Shown here one piece after another: positions 8,254 through 17,299 of a stretch of DNA of 40,007 bases (position 1 is the first letter of the stretch; each line of letters begins with the position of its first letter). The stretch covers positions 1-40,007 of the forward strand of contig JBDTNQ010000026.1 of assembly GCA_039933635.1 (NCBI GenBank), written 5' to 3'. A model generated the notes under the pieces. It ran no database searches, had not been told where the DNA came from, and was given only the letters and a program-made list of their open reading frames with translations. The stretch is from JBDTNQ01 sp039933635. Its GTDB lineage: Bacteria > Acidobacteriota > Vicinamibacteria > Vicinamibacterales > SCN-69-37. The position numbers and the translations under genes were made by a program.

Positions 8254-8270
8254 TAGAATAGCGGCTATTC
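8254..8270 (+). promoter_or_regulatory. Candidate -10 box overlapping a 15-bp palindrome (operator-like)
   Basis: TAGAAT at 8254-8259 is a good -10 for the downstream plus-strand gene. It overlaps GAATAGC / GCTATTC (8256-8270), an inverted repeat with 7-base arms around a single central base. A repressor bound there would block RNA polymerase. The -35 region is poor, so both promoter and operator are inferred. Confidence 0.4.
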
Positions 8271-8292
8271 GCCCCGTCCCCCGGGTGCCAGA

Positions 8293-8306
8293 CCGCCGAT
8301 CGGCGG
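8293..8306. repeat. 14-bp perfect palindrome in the 5' untranslated region
   Basis: CCGCCGATCGGCGG is fully self-complementary. It lies between the candidate -10 and the start at 8347 and could be a protein-binding site or simply a GC-rich hairpin. Confidence 0.4.
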
Positions 8307-8346
8307 CCGTTGCGGATCACTCACGATTGCTCCTCGAGAGGGGTGT

Positions 8347-10227
8347 ATGCATCGCACGTCGCTCATGCTCACCGCATGCCTGTTGGTGGCGGCCGCGCCG
8401 ACGCCGGCTTCGGCTCAATCGCGCGATCAGGTGCTGCCCGTGTCCGCCCGCCTGACGCCGGGAGAGGCGTTGATCGCCGGGACCGTTCGTGATGACGCTG
8501 GCGTCGGGCTCGCCGGCGCGAGCGTGCTGGCGATGGGGACGTCGCTGGCCGTGGCGCGAACGGATGATCGGGGCCGGTTCGCATTACATCTGCCGCCAGG
8601 AAACTACGTGCTCCGCGCCGTCCGCGAGGGCTACATCTCCACGTATCGCGAGACGCTGCGGTTGGTGGCCGACGATCCGCAGCGGCGCGTCATCACGCTC
8701 GCGCGCCCGGAGGCCCCGAGCCAGCCCGGCCTGCAACTGGCATCGGTCGCCGGTGCCACCGAAGCGCCGGTCCAGGCGCCGCCACCGGCGGTCACGACTC
8801 CCGGCGGCGACAGCAGCCACAGCGAGACCGCCTGGCGGCTCCGGCACCTGCCAAGGACCGTGCTGCGGGATGAAGCAGGTCCCGCCCTCTGGGACGATGA
8901 CGCCATCGACGCGGCACTCGAGCGCGTATCGCTTACGACGAGTCCAGCCCGCGCTGCCGCCTCCTTCCTCGCGGCCTCCGACTTCACAGGGCATGTGGAC
9001 TTCCTCACGACGAGTTCGCTCTCGGCATCGGGCCCGCTTGTGCCGGTGGAATGGCCACGGGGCGTGGCGTCTGTCGTGTTCGGGGCGCCCGTCGGCGATC
9101 GCGGTGACTGGATCGTTCGGGCCGCGCTCACCGCCGGCGATCTCACGTCCTGGACGCTCCTCGGCGAGTACCAGGCGCGCGCGGATCGGACGCACGCCTT
9201 CCGTGCCGGCGTGGCATACAGCGCGCAAGCATTCGCGGCTGATCCCGCCGCGACCACGCCGACCACGGCCGCGACGCTGGCGACGCTCCCGATCTCACGA
9301 CGCGTCGGCGGCGTCTATGTCGCCGATCGCTGGACGATGACGCGGGGGCTCGAGGCCGACTACGGTGTGCGCCTGGATCGCTACGACTACCTCGCGGAGC
9401 CCAATCTCGTGAGCGGCACGCTCGGACTACGCGCCTCCGTTGCGCCTCGCACGACGCTCGTCGCGTCCGTTGCGCCGCACATGATCGCGCCGGGCGCCGA
9501 CCAGTTCGTGCCACCGGCCACTGCAGGGGTGTGGCTGCCGCCCGAACGCAGCTTCTCGTCGCTCAGGAGCGATGACCTGCTTCGGCCTGAAGCGGTGGTG
9601 CGATACGACGTCGTCCTCGAAACCCGGCTGCGGTCGGCTGACGACAGCCCCGTGATCCGGGCCGGCCGTTTCACAGAGGTCGTCACGAATCAGATCGCCA
9701 CGCTCTTCGGCTTGCCGGATGCGGGCGGGACGGGCCACTACTTCATCAGTTCACCCGGCGACCTCCGGGTCGATGGCTGGGTTGTCGGCCTGGGTGGTCC
9801 GGTCTCGAAATACCTGCAGGGTGCCGTCGATTACCGTGCGACGCGCGCGGACTGGATCGGTCCCGGATCGGCCCGGCTGCACCGCTCCGCCCCGTCCGCT
9901 GCGCGCCGCGGCACAGAGACCGGACACGATCTCACGACCTCACTGCAGGGCACGGTGCCGGCAACGGCCACGCACTTCAGCGTCGCCTACCGCTTCAACA
10001 GCCGGTTTGCCGGCCCGCTGCGGGACACTCCGATTCCGGCCGGCCGATACACGGTCGAGGTCGCGCAGCAACTGCCGTTTCGACCTTTGGGGCGAGGAGA
10101 GCTGAATCTGCTCCTGTCGGCCCGGACCCTTCTGCACGAACTGGGCGAGGGCACGGCGTACTTCGACGAACTGCTGACCGTGAATCCGCCGCTCCGGATT
10201 ACGTGCGGACTGCAGATGCGGTTCTAG
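8347..10227 (+). CDS. Putative outer-membrane protein with carboxypeptidase-regulatory-like domain
   Basis: The 626-residue product has a clear signal peptide ending near PTPASAQS (about residue 24). Residues about 40-118 form a carboxypeptidase-regulatory-like (CarboxypepD_reg) beta-sandwich: LIAGTVRDDAGVGLAGASV, then TDDRGRFALHLPPGNYVLRAVREGY. After a Pro/Ala-rich linker (about 125-165), the remainder is rich in alternating strands and ends in LRITCGLQMRF. A terminal phenylalanine after alternating residues suits an outer-membrane beta-barrel. No TonB box or plug domain was recognised, so it resembles SusC/Oar-like proteins only at the N-terminus. GAGAGGGG just before the ATG acts as the ribosome-binding site. 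The palindromes at 8228-8306 may regulate it. The ligand is unknown. Confidence 0.7.
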   Translation: MHRTSLMLTACLLVAAAPTPASAQSRDQVLPVSARLTPGEALIAGTVRDDAGVGLAGASVLAMGTSLAVARTDDRGRFALHLPPGNYVLRAVREGYISTYRETLRLVADDPQRRVITLARPEAPSQPGLQLASVAGATEAPVQAPPPAVTTPGGDSSHSETAWRLRHLPRTVLRDEAGPALWDDDAIDAALERVSLTTSPARAAASFLAASDFTGHVDFLTTSSLSASGPLVPVEWPRGVASVVFGAPVGDRGDWIVRAALTAGDLTSWTLLGEYQARADRTHAFRAGVAYSAQAFAADPAATTPTTAATLATLPISRRVGGVYVADRWTMTRGLEADYGVRLDRYDYLAEPNLVSGTLGLRASVAPRTTLVASVAPHMIAPGADQFVPPATAGVWLPPERSFSSLRSDDLLRPEAVVRYDVVLETRLRSADDSPVIRAGRFTEVVTNQIATLFGLPDAGGTGHYFISSPGDLRVDGWVVGLGGPVSKYLQGAVDYRATRADWIGPGSARLHRSAPSAARRGTETGHDLTTSLQGTVPATATHFSVAYRFNSRFAGPLRDTPIPAGRYTVEVAQQLPFRPLGRGELNLLLSARTLLHELGEGTAYFDELLTVNPPLRITCGLQMRF

Positions 10228-10299
10228 TCAGAATCCAATATTCCGTAGCGCCGCTCCGTGCGCTCGGAGTCCACGCGGCTCCCCAGGCGCATGACTTTT

Positions 10300-10325
10300 G
10301 TAAGTTGTTGATTTGCAGTAACTTA
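10300..10325. promoter_or_regulatory. AT-rich dyad upstream of the histidine kinase gene
   Basis: TAAGTT (10301-10306) and AACTTA (10320-10325) form a dyad with 13 bases between the arms in the gap after the outer-membrane gene. The ten bases GTAAGTTGTT (10300-10309) recur in inverted orientation at 25675-25684. It may be a regulator site; evidence is limited. Confidence 0.3.
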
Positions 10326-10389
10326 GTCCGAGCTGTTGGCGACGGCCCCGGGAACGCCATTTGCTAACTCGATCCTCGTCCCCACCCTG

Positions 10390-13272
10390 ATGCCTGTCAC
10401 CGTCGGCCGCCTTCGTCTGCTCCTGCGCGTCGGGCTGCCTGTCGCCGTGGCTGCGGTCTTCGTCTGGCTGGCCATCATCAACATCGCCCTGGTCAAGACC
10501 TACCAAAGCGCGCTGGACGACGGCGTCCTCTGGCGCGAGGAAGGCACCAACGTCGTGGCGGCCGAGGTCGCGCCGGCCCAGCGGGGTCGAGCCAGCGCCA
10601 TTCAGCCACGCGATGTGCTGCTGATGGTCGACGGCCACGAGATCCGATCGGCCGACGACGTCCGGCGGACCCAGCGCGAGGGCCGGCCGGGCCGGCCGCA
10701 ACGCTACACCGTGCAGCGGGCGGGCGCGGAGGTGCCGGTCGACATCGACCTGCAGGCTTTGCCGGTCGCGCGGCAGGGGCTGTACTACTCACTCGCGCTC
10801 GTCGGCATTCTCACGATCATCGTCGGCACGTCCGTGCGGCTGAGACGGCCACACGACCAGGCGACGCTCCATTTCTTTTGGTTGACGGTGGCGTTCTTTG
10901 GCACGCTGGCTTTCACGGCCAGCGGACGCTACGACCAGCTCGACTACTTCTTCGATTGGGCCGATCTGGTGGCGCGGTTGCTGCTGCCGCCGCTGTTCCT
11001 GCACTTCGCGCTGGTGTTTCCCGATCGACCCGACGCATGGGTGCGTTCTCGCGTGGGCCGATGGGCGTCCTTTGCCCTCTATGCACCGGCGGCGTTGCTC
11101 GGCGGTGCGCGGGTGGCCGCAGTCAGTGGATGGGTCGGCGGCCAGGCCGCGACGGTCTGGCTCGGCCGGATCGAGTGGCTCGCGTATCTCTACCTGGGCC
11201 TCTGTCTCATCGGCGGCCTGGCGCTGATGACGACAGCCCTCCGGCGGCTGCGTTCGGTCACGGCGAAGCGACAACTGCGCTGGATCGTGTGGGGATCGGC
11301 CGTCGGTGCCGTGCCGTTCGTCACCGTGTACCTGGTCCCGTTTCTCGTGGGCGCCGTGCCGTCGTACGCCGAGTACACGGCCGTGCTGCTCGGTTGTGTG
11401 CCGCTCTCGTTCGCATCGGCGCTCGTGCGGTACCGCTTGATGGACATCGAGGTCATCATCAAGCGCGTGCTTCTCGTGGCCGCCGTGGCGGTGGTGCTCG
11501 CTGGCATCTACAGTGGGACGCTGCTGCTGGTTGGGCTGGTACTCGGCACGGACAACGACCGCAGCAGTTTCTGGGCCCTGCTGGCGACGCTCGTGGTTGC
11601 GCTCGTGGCCCCGCCGCTGTGGAACGCGATCCGCACCGCGCTGGATCGGCTGTACTACCGCGATCGCTATGACTACCGCCGTGCCCTCGTGGCGTTCGCG
11701 CGCGAACTGAACAGCGATCTGGACCTGCATCGCTTGAGCACCAAGCTGGTCGACAGGGTCCGCGAAACTCTGGCTGTGGAGCGCATCGCGCTCTACCTCG
11801 TCGGTGAAGGCCGCACCGATCGCTTTGCGCCCGTGGCAGCCGGTGGCTGCGCCGTGACGGACCTGCGCGGGGTCGAGCCGCGATCGGAACTGGGCACCCG
11901 TCTTGCCGCGGGCCAGACGGTGATGGTCGACGATCCCGTCACCTCACGCCGCCTGCCATCGCATGAGACGGCGGTGTGGCGCGAAACCGGGTTGACCGTG
12001 TTCGTGCCGTGCATCTCGAACGAGACGACCATCGCGTTCATTGCCCTCGGTCATCGCCCTGACGGCGCGCCGCTGAACAGCGAGGACATGGCCTTGCTCG
12101 GCGCGGTGGCGGCCCAGGCTGCAACCGCGCTGGAGAACGCGCGTCTCTACAACCAGCTCAGCGAGAAGGCCAGCGAGATCGAGCGGCTGCGCCAGTTCAG
12201 CGACAGCGTCGTCGAGTCACTCAGTGACGGCCTGGTCGTCGTCGATCTGCACGACCGTGTGCTGCGGTGGAATCGCCGCATGGAAGTCCTGGTGGGCGTC
12301 GAGCGGACGGAGGCACTGGGCTCGGACATCGCGCATCTGTTCGGTGCGTCGTTCGTGGCGACGCTGCAGGCCGCGCGGCGCGAAAATCCCAATGGCGTGG
12401 CGCTCTACAGGGTGCCGCTCGATCTGGGGGCCGGCGGAGCCGACCGCAGCCTGCTGCTCAATATCGCCGTGGCCCCGCTCCAGACCGCCGACGACACGCA
12501 GAACGGCTGGATCATCGTGCTCGAGGACGTCACCGATCGCGCGAATCTCGAAGAGCAGCTGCGCTTGTCCGAGAAAATGGCGGCCATCGGCCTCCTGGCG
12601 GCCGGCGTGGCGCACGAAGTGAATACGCCCCTCACCGGGATCTCGAGCTTCACGCAGATGCTGCTGGATCGCGCCGAGCCGGGCGATCCGAAGACGCAGC
12701 TGCTCGAGAAGATCGAGCAGCAGACCTTCCGCGCGGCGAAGATCGTCAACAGCCTGCTGAACCTGGCGCGACCATCGGGCGGCGAGATGCGCGTGATCGA
12801 TCTGAACGGGGTCATCGGCGACGTGTTGTCGCTCCTCGAACACCAATTCAAGACGCATCATATTCAGGTCGGCCGGCATCTCGATCAGAGCGGCGTGCGC
12901 GTCCGTGGCGTCGAGTACAAGCTGCAGCAGGTCTTCCTGAACCTGTTCCTCAACGCCCGCGATGCCATGCCAAAGGGAGGCTGGTTGTCGGTGACCTCGA
13001 CGGTCAGTGGCGATGAAGCCCTGGTCGAAGTGGCCGATACGGGCGTCGGTATTCCATCCGAGCACCTCGCCCGGATCTACGATCCGTTCTTCACGACCAA
13101 GGTCGACGGGCGTGGAACGGGTCTCGGGCTGTCGGTCACTTACGGCATTGTGCAGGAGCACGCCGGAGCGCTGACTTGCGACAGCGACCCCACCCACGGC
13201 ACCCGGTTCCGCCTCGTGCTGCCGTTGGCCGATCTCACTTCCCAGGACGCGACCGGAGCCGCCGGGCTCTAG
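10390..13272 (+). CDS. Membrane sensor histidine kinase (PDZ-like, multi-TM, GAF, PAS, HisKA, HATPase_c)
   Basis: Counting from the ATG at 10390 (960 aa), the protein has a first membrane helix, then a PDZ-like region (QPRDVLLMVDGHEI) probably outside the cytoplasm, and about eight to nine further hydrophobic segments. A GAF-like domain follows (about 430-590), then a short coiled coil and a PAS domain (LSDGLVVVDLHDRVLRWN). The HisKA box AHEVNTPLTG has its phospho-accepting His at about 742. The ATPase domain has NLFLNARDAM, DTGVGIP, FFTTK and GTGLGLS. The layout recalls PrsK-like kinases of exopolysaccharide systems. A TTG at 10336 is an alternative start; neither has a clear ribosome-binding site. 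The response regulator follows 29 bases later. Confidence 0.9.
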   Translation: MPVTVGRLRLLLRVGLPVAVAAVFVWLAIINIALVKTYQSALDDGVLWREEGTNVVAAEVAPAQRGRASAIQPRDVLLMVDGHEIRSADDVRRTQREGRPGRPQRYTVQRAGAEVPVDIDLQALPVARQGLYYSLALVGILTIIVGTSVRLRRPHDQATLHFFWLTVAFFGTLAFTASGRYDQLDYFFDWADLVARLLLPPLFLHFALVFPDRPDAWVRSRVGRWASFALYAPAALLGGARVAAVSGWVGGQAATVWLGRIEWLAYLYLGLCLIGGLALMTTALRRLRSVTAKRQLRWIVWGSAVGAVPFVTVYLVPFLVGAVPSYAEYTAVLLGCVPLSFASALVRYRLMDIEVIIKRVLLVAAVAVVLAGIYSGTLLLVGLVLGTDNDRSSFWALLATLVVALVAPPLWNAIRTALDRLYYRDRYDYRRALVAFARELNSDLDLHRLSTKLVDRVRETLAVERIALYLVGEGRTDRFAPVAAGGCAVTDLRGVEPRSELGTRLAAGQTVMVDDPVTSRRLPSHETAVWRETGLTVFVPCISNETTIAFIALGHRPDGAPLNSEDMALLGAVAAQAATALENARLYNQLSEKASEIERLRQFSDSVVESLSDGLVVVDLHDRVLRWNRRMEVLVGVERTEALGSDIAHLFGASFVATLQAARRENPNGVALYRVPLDLGAGGADRSLLLNIAVAPLQTADDTQNGWIIVLEDVTDRANLEEQLRLSEKMAAIGLLAAGVAHEVNTPLTGISSFTQMLLDRAEPGDPKTQLLEKIEQQTFRAAKIVNSLLNLARPSGGEMRVIDLNGVIGDVLSLLEHQFKTHHIQVGRHLDQSGVRVRGVEYKLQQVFLNLFLNARDAMPKGGWLSVTSTVSGDEALVEVADTGVGIPSEHLARIYDPFFTTKVDGRGTGLGLSVTYGIVQEHAGALTCDSDPTHGTRFRLVLPLADLTSQDATGAAGL

Positions 13273-13301
13273 GCCGATTCGCGCCTCCGACCTCCACTTA
13301 G

Positions 13302-14753
13302 ATGGCACAAACGTCCGCGACCATTCTCGTTATCGACGACGAAGAGATCATTCGTGAAGCGCTCGAGGCGTTGTTGACCGCCGAGGGCTACACGGTGCTG
13401 ACCGCGCCGACGGCTGGACAGGGCCTCGACGTCGTCAGCGAGCGGTACGTCGACGCCGTGTTGCTGGATCTCATGCTGCCGGACCGCAACGGCCTCGAGG
13501 TGCTGCCGGACATCCGGCGGATCGACGAGGAGCTGCCCGTCGTGATGATCACGGCCTTCGGCACGATCGAAAGCGCCATTGCGGCGACCAAGCAGGGCGC
13601 CTTCCACTACTTCACCAAGCCGTTCAAGAACGACGAGGTGCTGGTCATCCTGCGAAACGCCATCGAGCGCAGACGCCTGGCGCGCGAGAACCGTGCGCTC
13701 CGCGATCAGCTCAGGTCGGACGACTACCGTTTCGACGAGATGATCGGCGGCAGCGCGAGGATCCGGTCCGTCTACGATCTGATCGCGCGCGCCGCCCCCA
13801 GTCGGGCCACGGTGCTGATTCAGGGCGAGAGCGGCACCGGGAAGGAGCTCGTCGCGCGCGCGCTCCATCGCCGTTCCGCCCGGGCCGACAAGGCGTTCAT
13901 CACCGTGAACTCCGGCAATCTGCCGGCGGATCTCCTCGAGTCGAATCTGTTCGGACACGTCAAGGGCGCCTTTACCGGCGCGATTGCGCCGAAGAAGGGC
14001 CTGTTCGAGCTGGCCGACAAGGGCACGATCTTCTTCGACGAAATCGGCAACATCCCACTCGAAACGCAGGTCAAGCTCCTGCGCGTGCTCCAGGAACGTG
14101 AGTTCATGCGGCTGGGCGGTGTCGACACGATCAAGGTCGACGTGCGCATCATCGCGGCCACGAACGTGACGTTGCGGGAAATGGTGCGGGAAAACAAGTT
14201 TCGCGAGGATCTGTTCTTCCGCCTGAACGTCATTTTCGTGCAACTGCCGCCGCTGCGGGATCGGAAGGAAGATATCCCGCTGCTGGTCCAGCACTTCCTG
14301 AACAAGTTCGTCGAGGAGAGCCGCAAAGCGTCGATGACGCTGACGCCCGACGCCATGGACCGCCTGACCGCGTACAACTGGCCCGGTAACGTCCGCGAGC
14401 TCGAGAACGTCATCGAACGCGCGGTGGTCCTGTGCCCGGAACGCGAGATCGGCGTGGACTTGATCCCCGACCACGTCAGCCCGAATGCGCCGACCGACGT
14501 GGCCGACGTGGTCATCCCGGCCGATGGCATTCAGTTTCGTGAGGTCATCACCGGACACGAACGAAGGTACATCGAGGCGGCGCTGGATGCGGCCGGCGGT
14601 GTCCAGAAGCGCGCGGCCGAACTCCTGCACATCAAGGCCACGACGCTCAACGAGATGATCAAGCGCTACGACATTCGTCCGCGGCGCCGCAAAGGACAGG
14701 GTGACGCGCGCGAAGATGTCGAACCGGTCCCGGGTCCAGACGAGGACGTCTGA
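13302..14753 (+). CDS. NtrC-family sigma-54-dependent response regulator
   Basis: This 483-residue activator should be phosphorylated by the upstream kinase and drive sigma-54 promoters. The receiver domain (residues about 7-125) has the acidic pair DD at 12-13, the acceptor Asp at 56 (LLDLMLPDRNG) and Lys at 106 (FTKPF). The AAA+ domain has Walker A GESGTGKE (175-182), an intact GAFTGA loop (222-227) for contacting sigma-54 and Walker B IFFDEI. The C-terminal Fis-type helix-turn-helix covers AALDAAGGVQKRAAELL through LNEMIKRYDI. All functional motifs look intact. The gene converges with the glycosyltransferase operon, leaving 45 bases. I found no TGGCAC-N5-TTGCA site upstream of that operon, so its targets are not visible here. 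Confidence 0.94.
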   Translation: MAQTSATILVIDDEEIIREALEALLTAEGYTVLTAPTAGQGLDVVSERYVDAVLLDLMLPDRNGLEVLPDIRRIDEELPVVMITAFGTIESAIAATKQGAFHYFTKPFKNDEVLVILRNAIERRRLARENRALRDQLRSDDYRFDEMIGGSARIRSVYDLIARAAPSRATVLIQGESGTGKELVARALHRRSARADKAFITVNSGNLPADLLESNLFGHVKGAFTGAIAPKKGLFELADKGTIFFDEIGNIPLETQVKLLRVLQEREFMRLGGVDTIKVDVRIIAATNVTLREMVRENKFREDLFFRLNVIFVQLPPLRDRKEDIPLLVQHFLNKFVEESRKASMTLTPDAMDRLTAYNWPGNVRELENVIERAVVLCPEREIGVDLIPDHVSPNAPTDVADVVIPADGIQFREVITGHERRYIEAALDAAGGVQKRAAELLHIKATTLNEMIKRYDIRPRRRKGQGDAREDVEPVPGPDEDV

Positions 14754-14798
14754 GGCGTTCGGCCCCGTCGCCGTTCAGGGCTCGGCGTTCGACCTTCG

Positions 14799-16208
14799 CT
14801 ACCGTCTCGGCCGTGCGCCGCGACCGCGATCAGGGGATCGATCGCCGGGACGATGACGATCGCGGCCTTGGGAACGGCCCCGGTCGCGACCGGCGTCGCG
14901 TCGGGGATCGCGCGAAGCCTCGCGAGGCCGGTCGCGCTCCGGGGCGCGTTCCGGTTCCCGCGCCGGCTGCGTACGCAGCCGCGTGATCATCCGCTCGTAC
15001 TTCGTGAGGATGGCACTCCAGCGGTAGTTCCGATTGACGTAGGCCTTGCCGTTCCGGCCCATCGTCGCCCTTAGCGCGGGATCGCTGAGGAGCAGCTTCA
15101 GCGCATCGGCGAACTCGTCGCCGTCGGCGTAGTAGAGACCGGCATTGCTCTGGCGGCAGTGCGCGACCAGCACCTCGGAGCGCGCGTTGGCGAGCACGGG
15201 CGTGCCCACGGCGAACGCCTCGAGCGCGAGGAGTGACAGGCTCTCGTACGGCGATGGCACGATGACCACGCTTGCCGCCTCGAGCGCGTGCAGGCGTTCG
15301 GCATCCGAGAGCAATCCCGCGAAACGCACGTGCGGATCCTCCGGGAGGGGCATGAGTTTCGTCCCCATCAGCACCAGGGTCGTGTCGCCGCCGTCCTTGA
15401 GGTACGCCTGGAAATACTGGAGCAACTCCTCGCAGCCCTTGCCGGGATCGATGCGACCGCCATAGAGCGCGAAGGGGTTGTAGATACGGTGGCGCCGCCG
15501 GAACGCATTGGCCGGGCCTTCGAGGTGCGGCGCCAGCGCTTCGCGGCTCGACGGCGCGACGTTCTCTCGTTCATCCTCATCGGAGATCGCTTCGCCTTCC
15601 GGCAAGTCGACGCCGCAACCGACCACATCCTCGACGACCGTGCGCAAGTGGAACTGCGACGAAATGAACTGCCGCTCAACTTCCGTGTTCCAGACGATGC
15701 CGGCGGCCGACGAGAAGACATCCTTGTAGATGCCGAGGCGAATCGCGGGCTCGTCGTGCGCCGTCGGCACCAGCAGGCTCTTGTGCGGCGCGACGCGGAT
15801 GCCCAGCACCGTGGGGGCGTAAAGATACGTGAAGAAGATCAGGACGTCGTACTGCGCGTGGTGTCGTTCCAGATGGTCGATGAGGCCTGGCGTCCACGGC
15901 CCCTGACGCTTGAGCCATTCCTGCTCGTCCTGCCGCGTGTGGGTGGAATTGAAGATCCAGTCGGAGTATTGGTTGAACTGCGCGAGGTCGCGCGTTTCCG
16001 TGGTGGCAAACCGGCGAACCGTCACGCCACGCACGCGGTCAGCGCCTTCGGGATACTCGTTCTGCCACGTCGTGTAATCGCGGGCACAGCTGGTGAGGAC
16101 GTCCACCTGATGGCGCTCGGCCAGCCGCTCGGCAATCAGCCTGCAGTGGTACTCGGAGCCTCCAAGGATCTCGGTCCCGTAACGTTGGACGACGAAGGCG
16201 ATTCTCAC
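14799..16208 (-). CDS. GT4-type glycosyltransferase with Arg/Asp/Pro-rich C-terminal tail (type A)
   Basis: This 469-residue GT-B enzyme probably transfers a sugar from an activated donor onto a lipid-linked or cell-surface glycan. The N-terminal acceptor domain opens with IAFVVQRYGTEILGGSEYHCRL. The donor-domain GT4 hallmark SPYESLSLLALEAFAVGTPVLA-type ExxxxxxxE motif lies near 330, preceded by ALYGGRIDPGKGCEELL. Residues about 413-469 form a low-complexity tail of Arg, Asp, Pro and Gly that belongs to no catalytic domain. It is clearly paralogous to the first glycosyltransferase of the operon (18534-19811). The GTG start overlaps the upstream stop as GTGA (16205-16208). Acceptor and donor are unknown. 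Confidence 0.88.
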   Translation of the reverse strand: MRIAFVVQRYGTEILGGSEYHCRLIAERLAERHQVDVLTSCARDYTTWQNEYPEGADRVRGVTVRRFATTETRDLAQFNQYSDWIFNSTHTRQDEQEWLKRQGPWTPGLIDHLERHHAQYDVLIFFTYLYAPTVLGIRVAPHKSLLVPTAHDEPAIRLGIYKDVFSSAAGIVWNTEVERQFISSQFHLRTVVEDVVGCGVDLPEGEAISDEDERENVAPSSREALAPHLEGPANAFRRRHRIYNPFALYGGRIDPGKGCEELLQYFQAYLKDGGDTTLVLMGTKLMPLPEDPHVRFAGLLSDAERLHALEAASVVIVPSPYESLSLLALEAFAVGTPVLANARSEVLVAHCRQSNAGLYYADGDEFADALKLLLSDPALRATMGRNGKAYVNRNYRWSAILTKYERMITRLRTQPAREPERAPERDRPREASRDPRRDAGRDRGRSQGRDRHRPGDRSPDRGRGARPRR

Positions 16209-17299
16209 GCGCGAACAACTCCTGATTCATCTGACAGCCCGCAGGCGGCCAGCGTCTCGATGATCCGAGGCTCGACCTGCGACGGGTGGAACGCCTTGAC
16301 CCGTTCCCGCTGACCGGCAATGACCGCGTCGCGGAACGGCAGGTCGTAAATGAGGCCGCCAAGCAGTTCGGCGGCGTACTCGAGGTCCTTGGGCGCGAAC
16401 GTCACGCCCGCGCCTCCCAGAGTGTCGGGCACGGCCGCCGCGCCATACGCGAGAACCGGCACGTCCATGGCCATCGCTTCGACCAGTGGCACGCAGAATC
16501 CCTCGTGCTCGCTGAGGGACACGTACGCGTGCGCATTCCGATAGTACGCCGCGAGTTCGGCGTCCGGCACTGGTCCCGTGAACCAGAAGCGTTCGGGCAG
16601 CATCCGATATTCGGCGATGAGCGCGCGGATCGCGTCGTGATAGCGCGGCACCGCATCGTACCGGCCGACGAAGATGAAGCGGTAATAGGAGTCCACGTAC
16701 CGCTTGTAGTGTTCGGCGAGGCGGATGTGATCTTCGATCTTCTTGTTCGGCGCGACGCGACCCACGAACAGGATGTTGGTGAGTCCGTCCTGCAGGATGC
16801 GTTCAATCGCCGGCACAGGCGGGGCCTGTCGCAACCGGCCGGTGTCGAGGATCAGGGGCAGGACGCCTGCGGGCTCGAACCCAATGTCTTCGAGTTCTTC
16901 GCGGTTGTACTCAGAAACGCCGACGGCGAGGTCGACGCGGCCGACGAGCGATGCCAGCTCTTCGCGTCCCAGGTACGTCAGCCGCGTGATGCCGGCATCG
17001 AACGGTGCGAAGAACTCGGGCGGCGTGACGTTGTGGTAGCAGAGCACGCGCGCGCCAGGCAGCGTCGCAAACGCCTCGGTCAATGGCGACGGCATGGCGA
17101 AGTGGAAGATGGTGATGTCGCCCTGCCTCGACTCCGTTCCGCCCCACTCGCGGACGTCGTCCCGCAGGTCGTCATCGACCGAGAGGGCGAAGATCTCGGA
17201 CTCATGGCCCAGGCGACGGAAGAGAGCGCGGAGCGCCCGCGCGTTGTCACCGACGGCGTCGCCGCGGTGCGCTGCCGGGACCCACTGATTGACGATCAT
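16205..17299 (-). CDS. GT4-type glycosyltransferase (type B)
   Basis: The 364-residue product is a GT-B glycosyltransferase. It starts MIVNQWVPAAHRGDAVGDNA, has CYHNVTPPEFF in the acceptor domain, then NILFVGRVAPNKKIEDHI opening the donor domain and the GT4 motif SEHEGFCVPLVEAMAMDVPVL followed by GAAAVPDTLGGAGV. These same segments appear in the upstream neighbour, so the two are paralogues. There is no signal peptide or membrane helix, which fits a cytoplasmic or peripheral membrane enzyme. The ATG at 17299 overlaps the upstream stop as ATGA. It probably acts in the same glycan assembly pathway as its neighbours; the sugar is unknown. Confidence 0.88.
   Translation of the reverse strand: MIVNQWVPAAHRGDAVGDNARALRALFRRLGHESEIFALSVDDDLRDDVREWGGTESRQGDITIFHFAMPSPLTEAFATLPGARVLCYHNVTPPEFFAPFDAGITRLTYLGREELASLVGRVDLAVGVSEYNREELEDIGFEPAGVLPLILDTGRLRQAPPVPAIERILQDGLTNILFVGRVAPNKKIEDHIRLAEHYKRYVDSYYRFIFVGRYDAVPRYHDAIRALIAEYRMLPERFWFTGPVPDAELAAYYRNAHAYVSLSEHEGFCVPLVEAMAMDVPVLAYGAAAVPDTLGGAGVTFAPKDLEYAAELLGGLIYDLPFRDAVIAGQRERVKAFHPSQVEPRIIETLAACGLSDESGVVRA

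Noticed and set aside
13269..14630. Minus-strand open frame (453 codons) antisense to the response regulator
   Set aside because: It covers a gene with all NtrC motifs; its product is Arg/His/Asp-rich shadow sequence with no ribosome-binding site.
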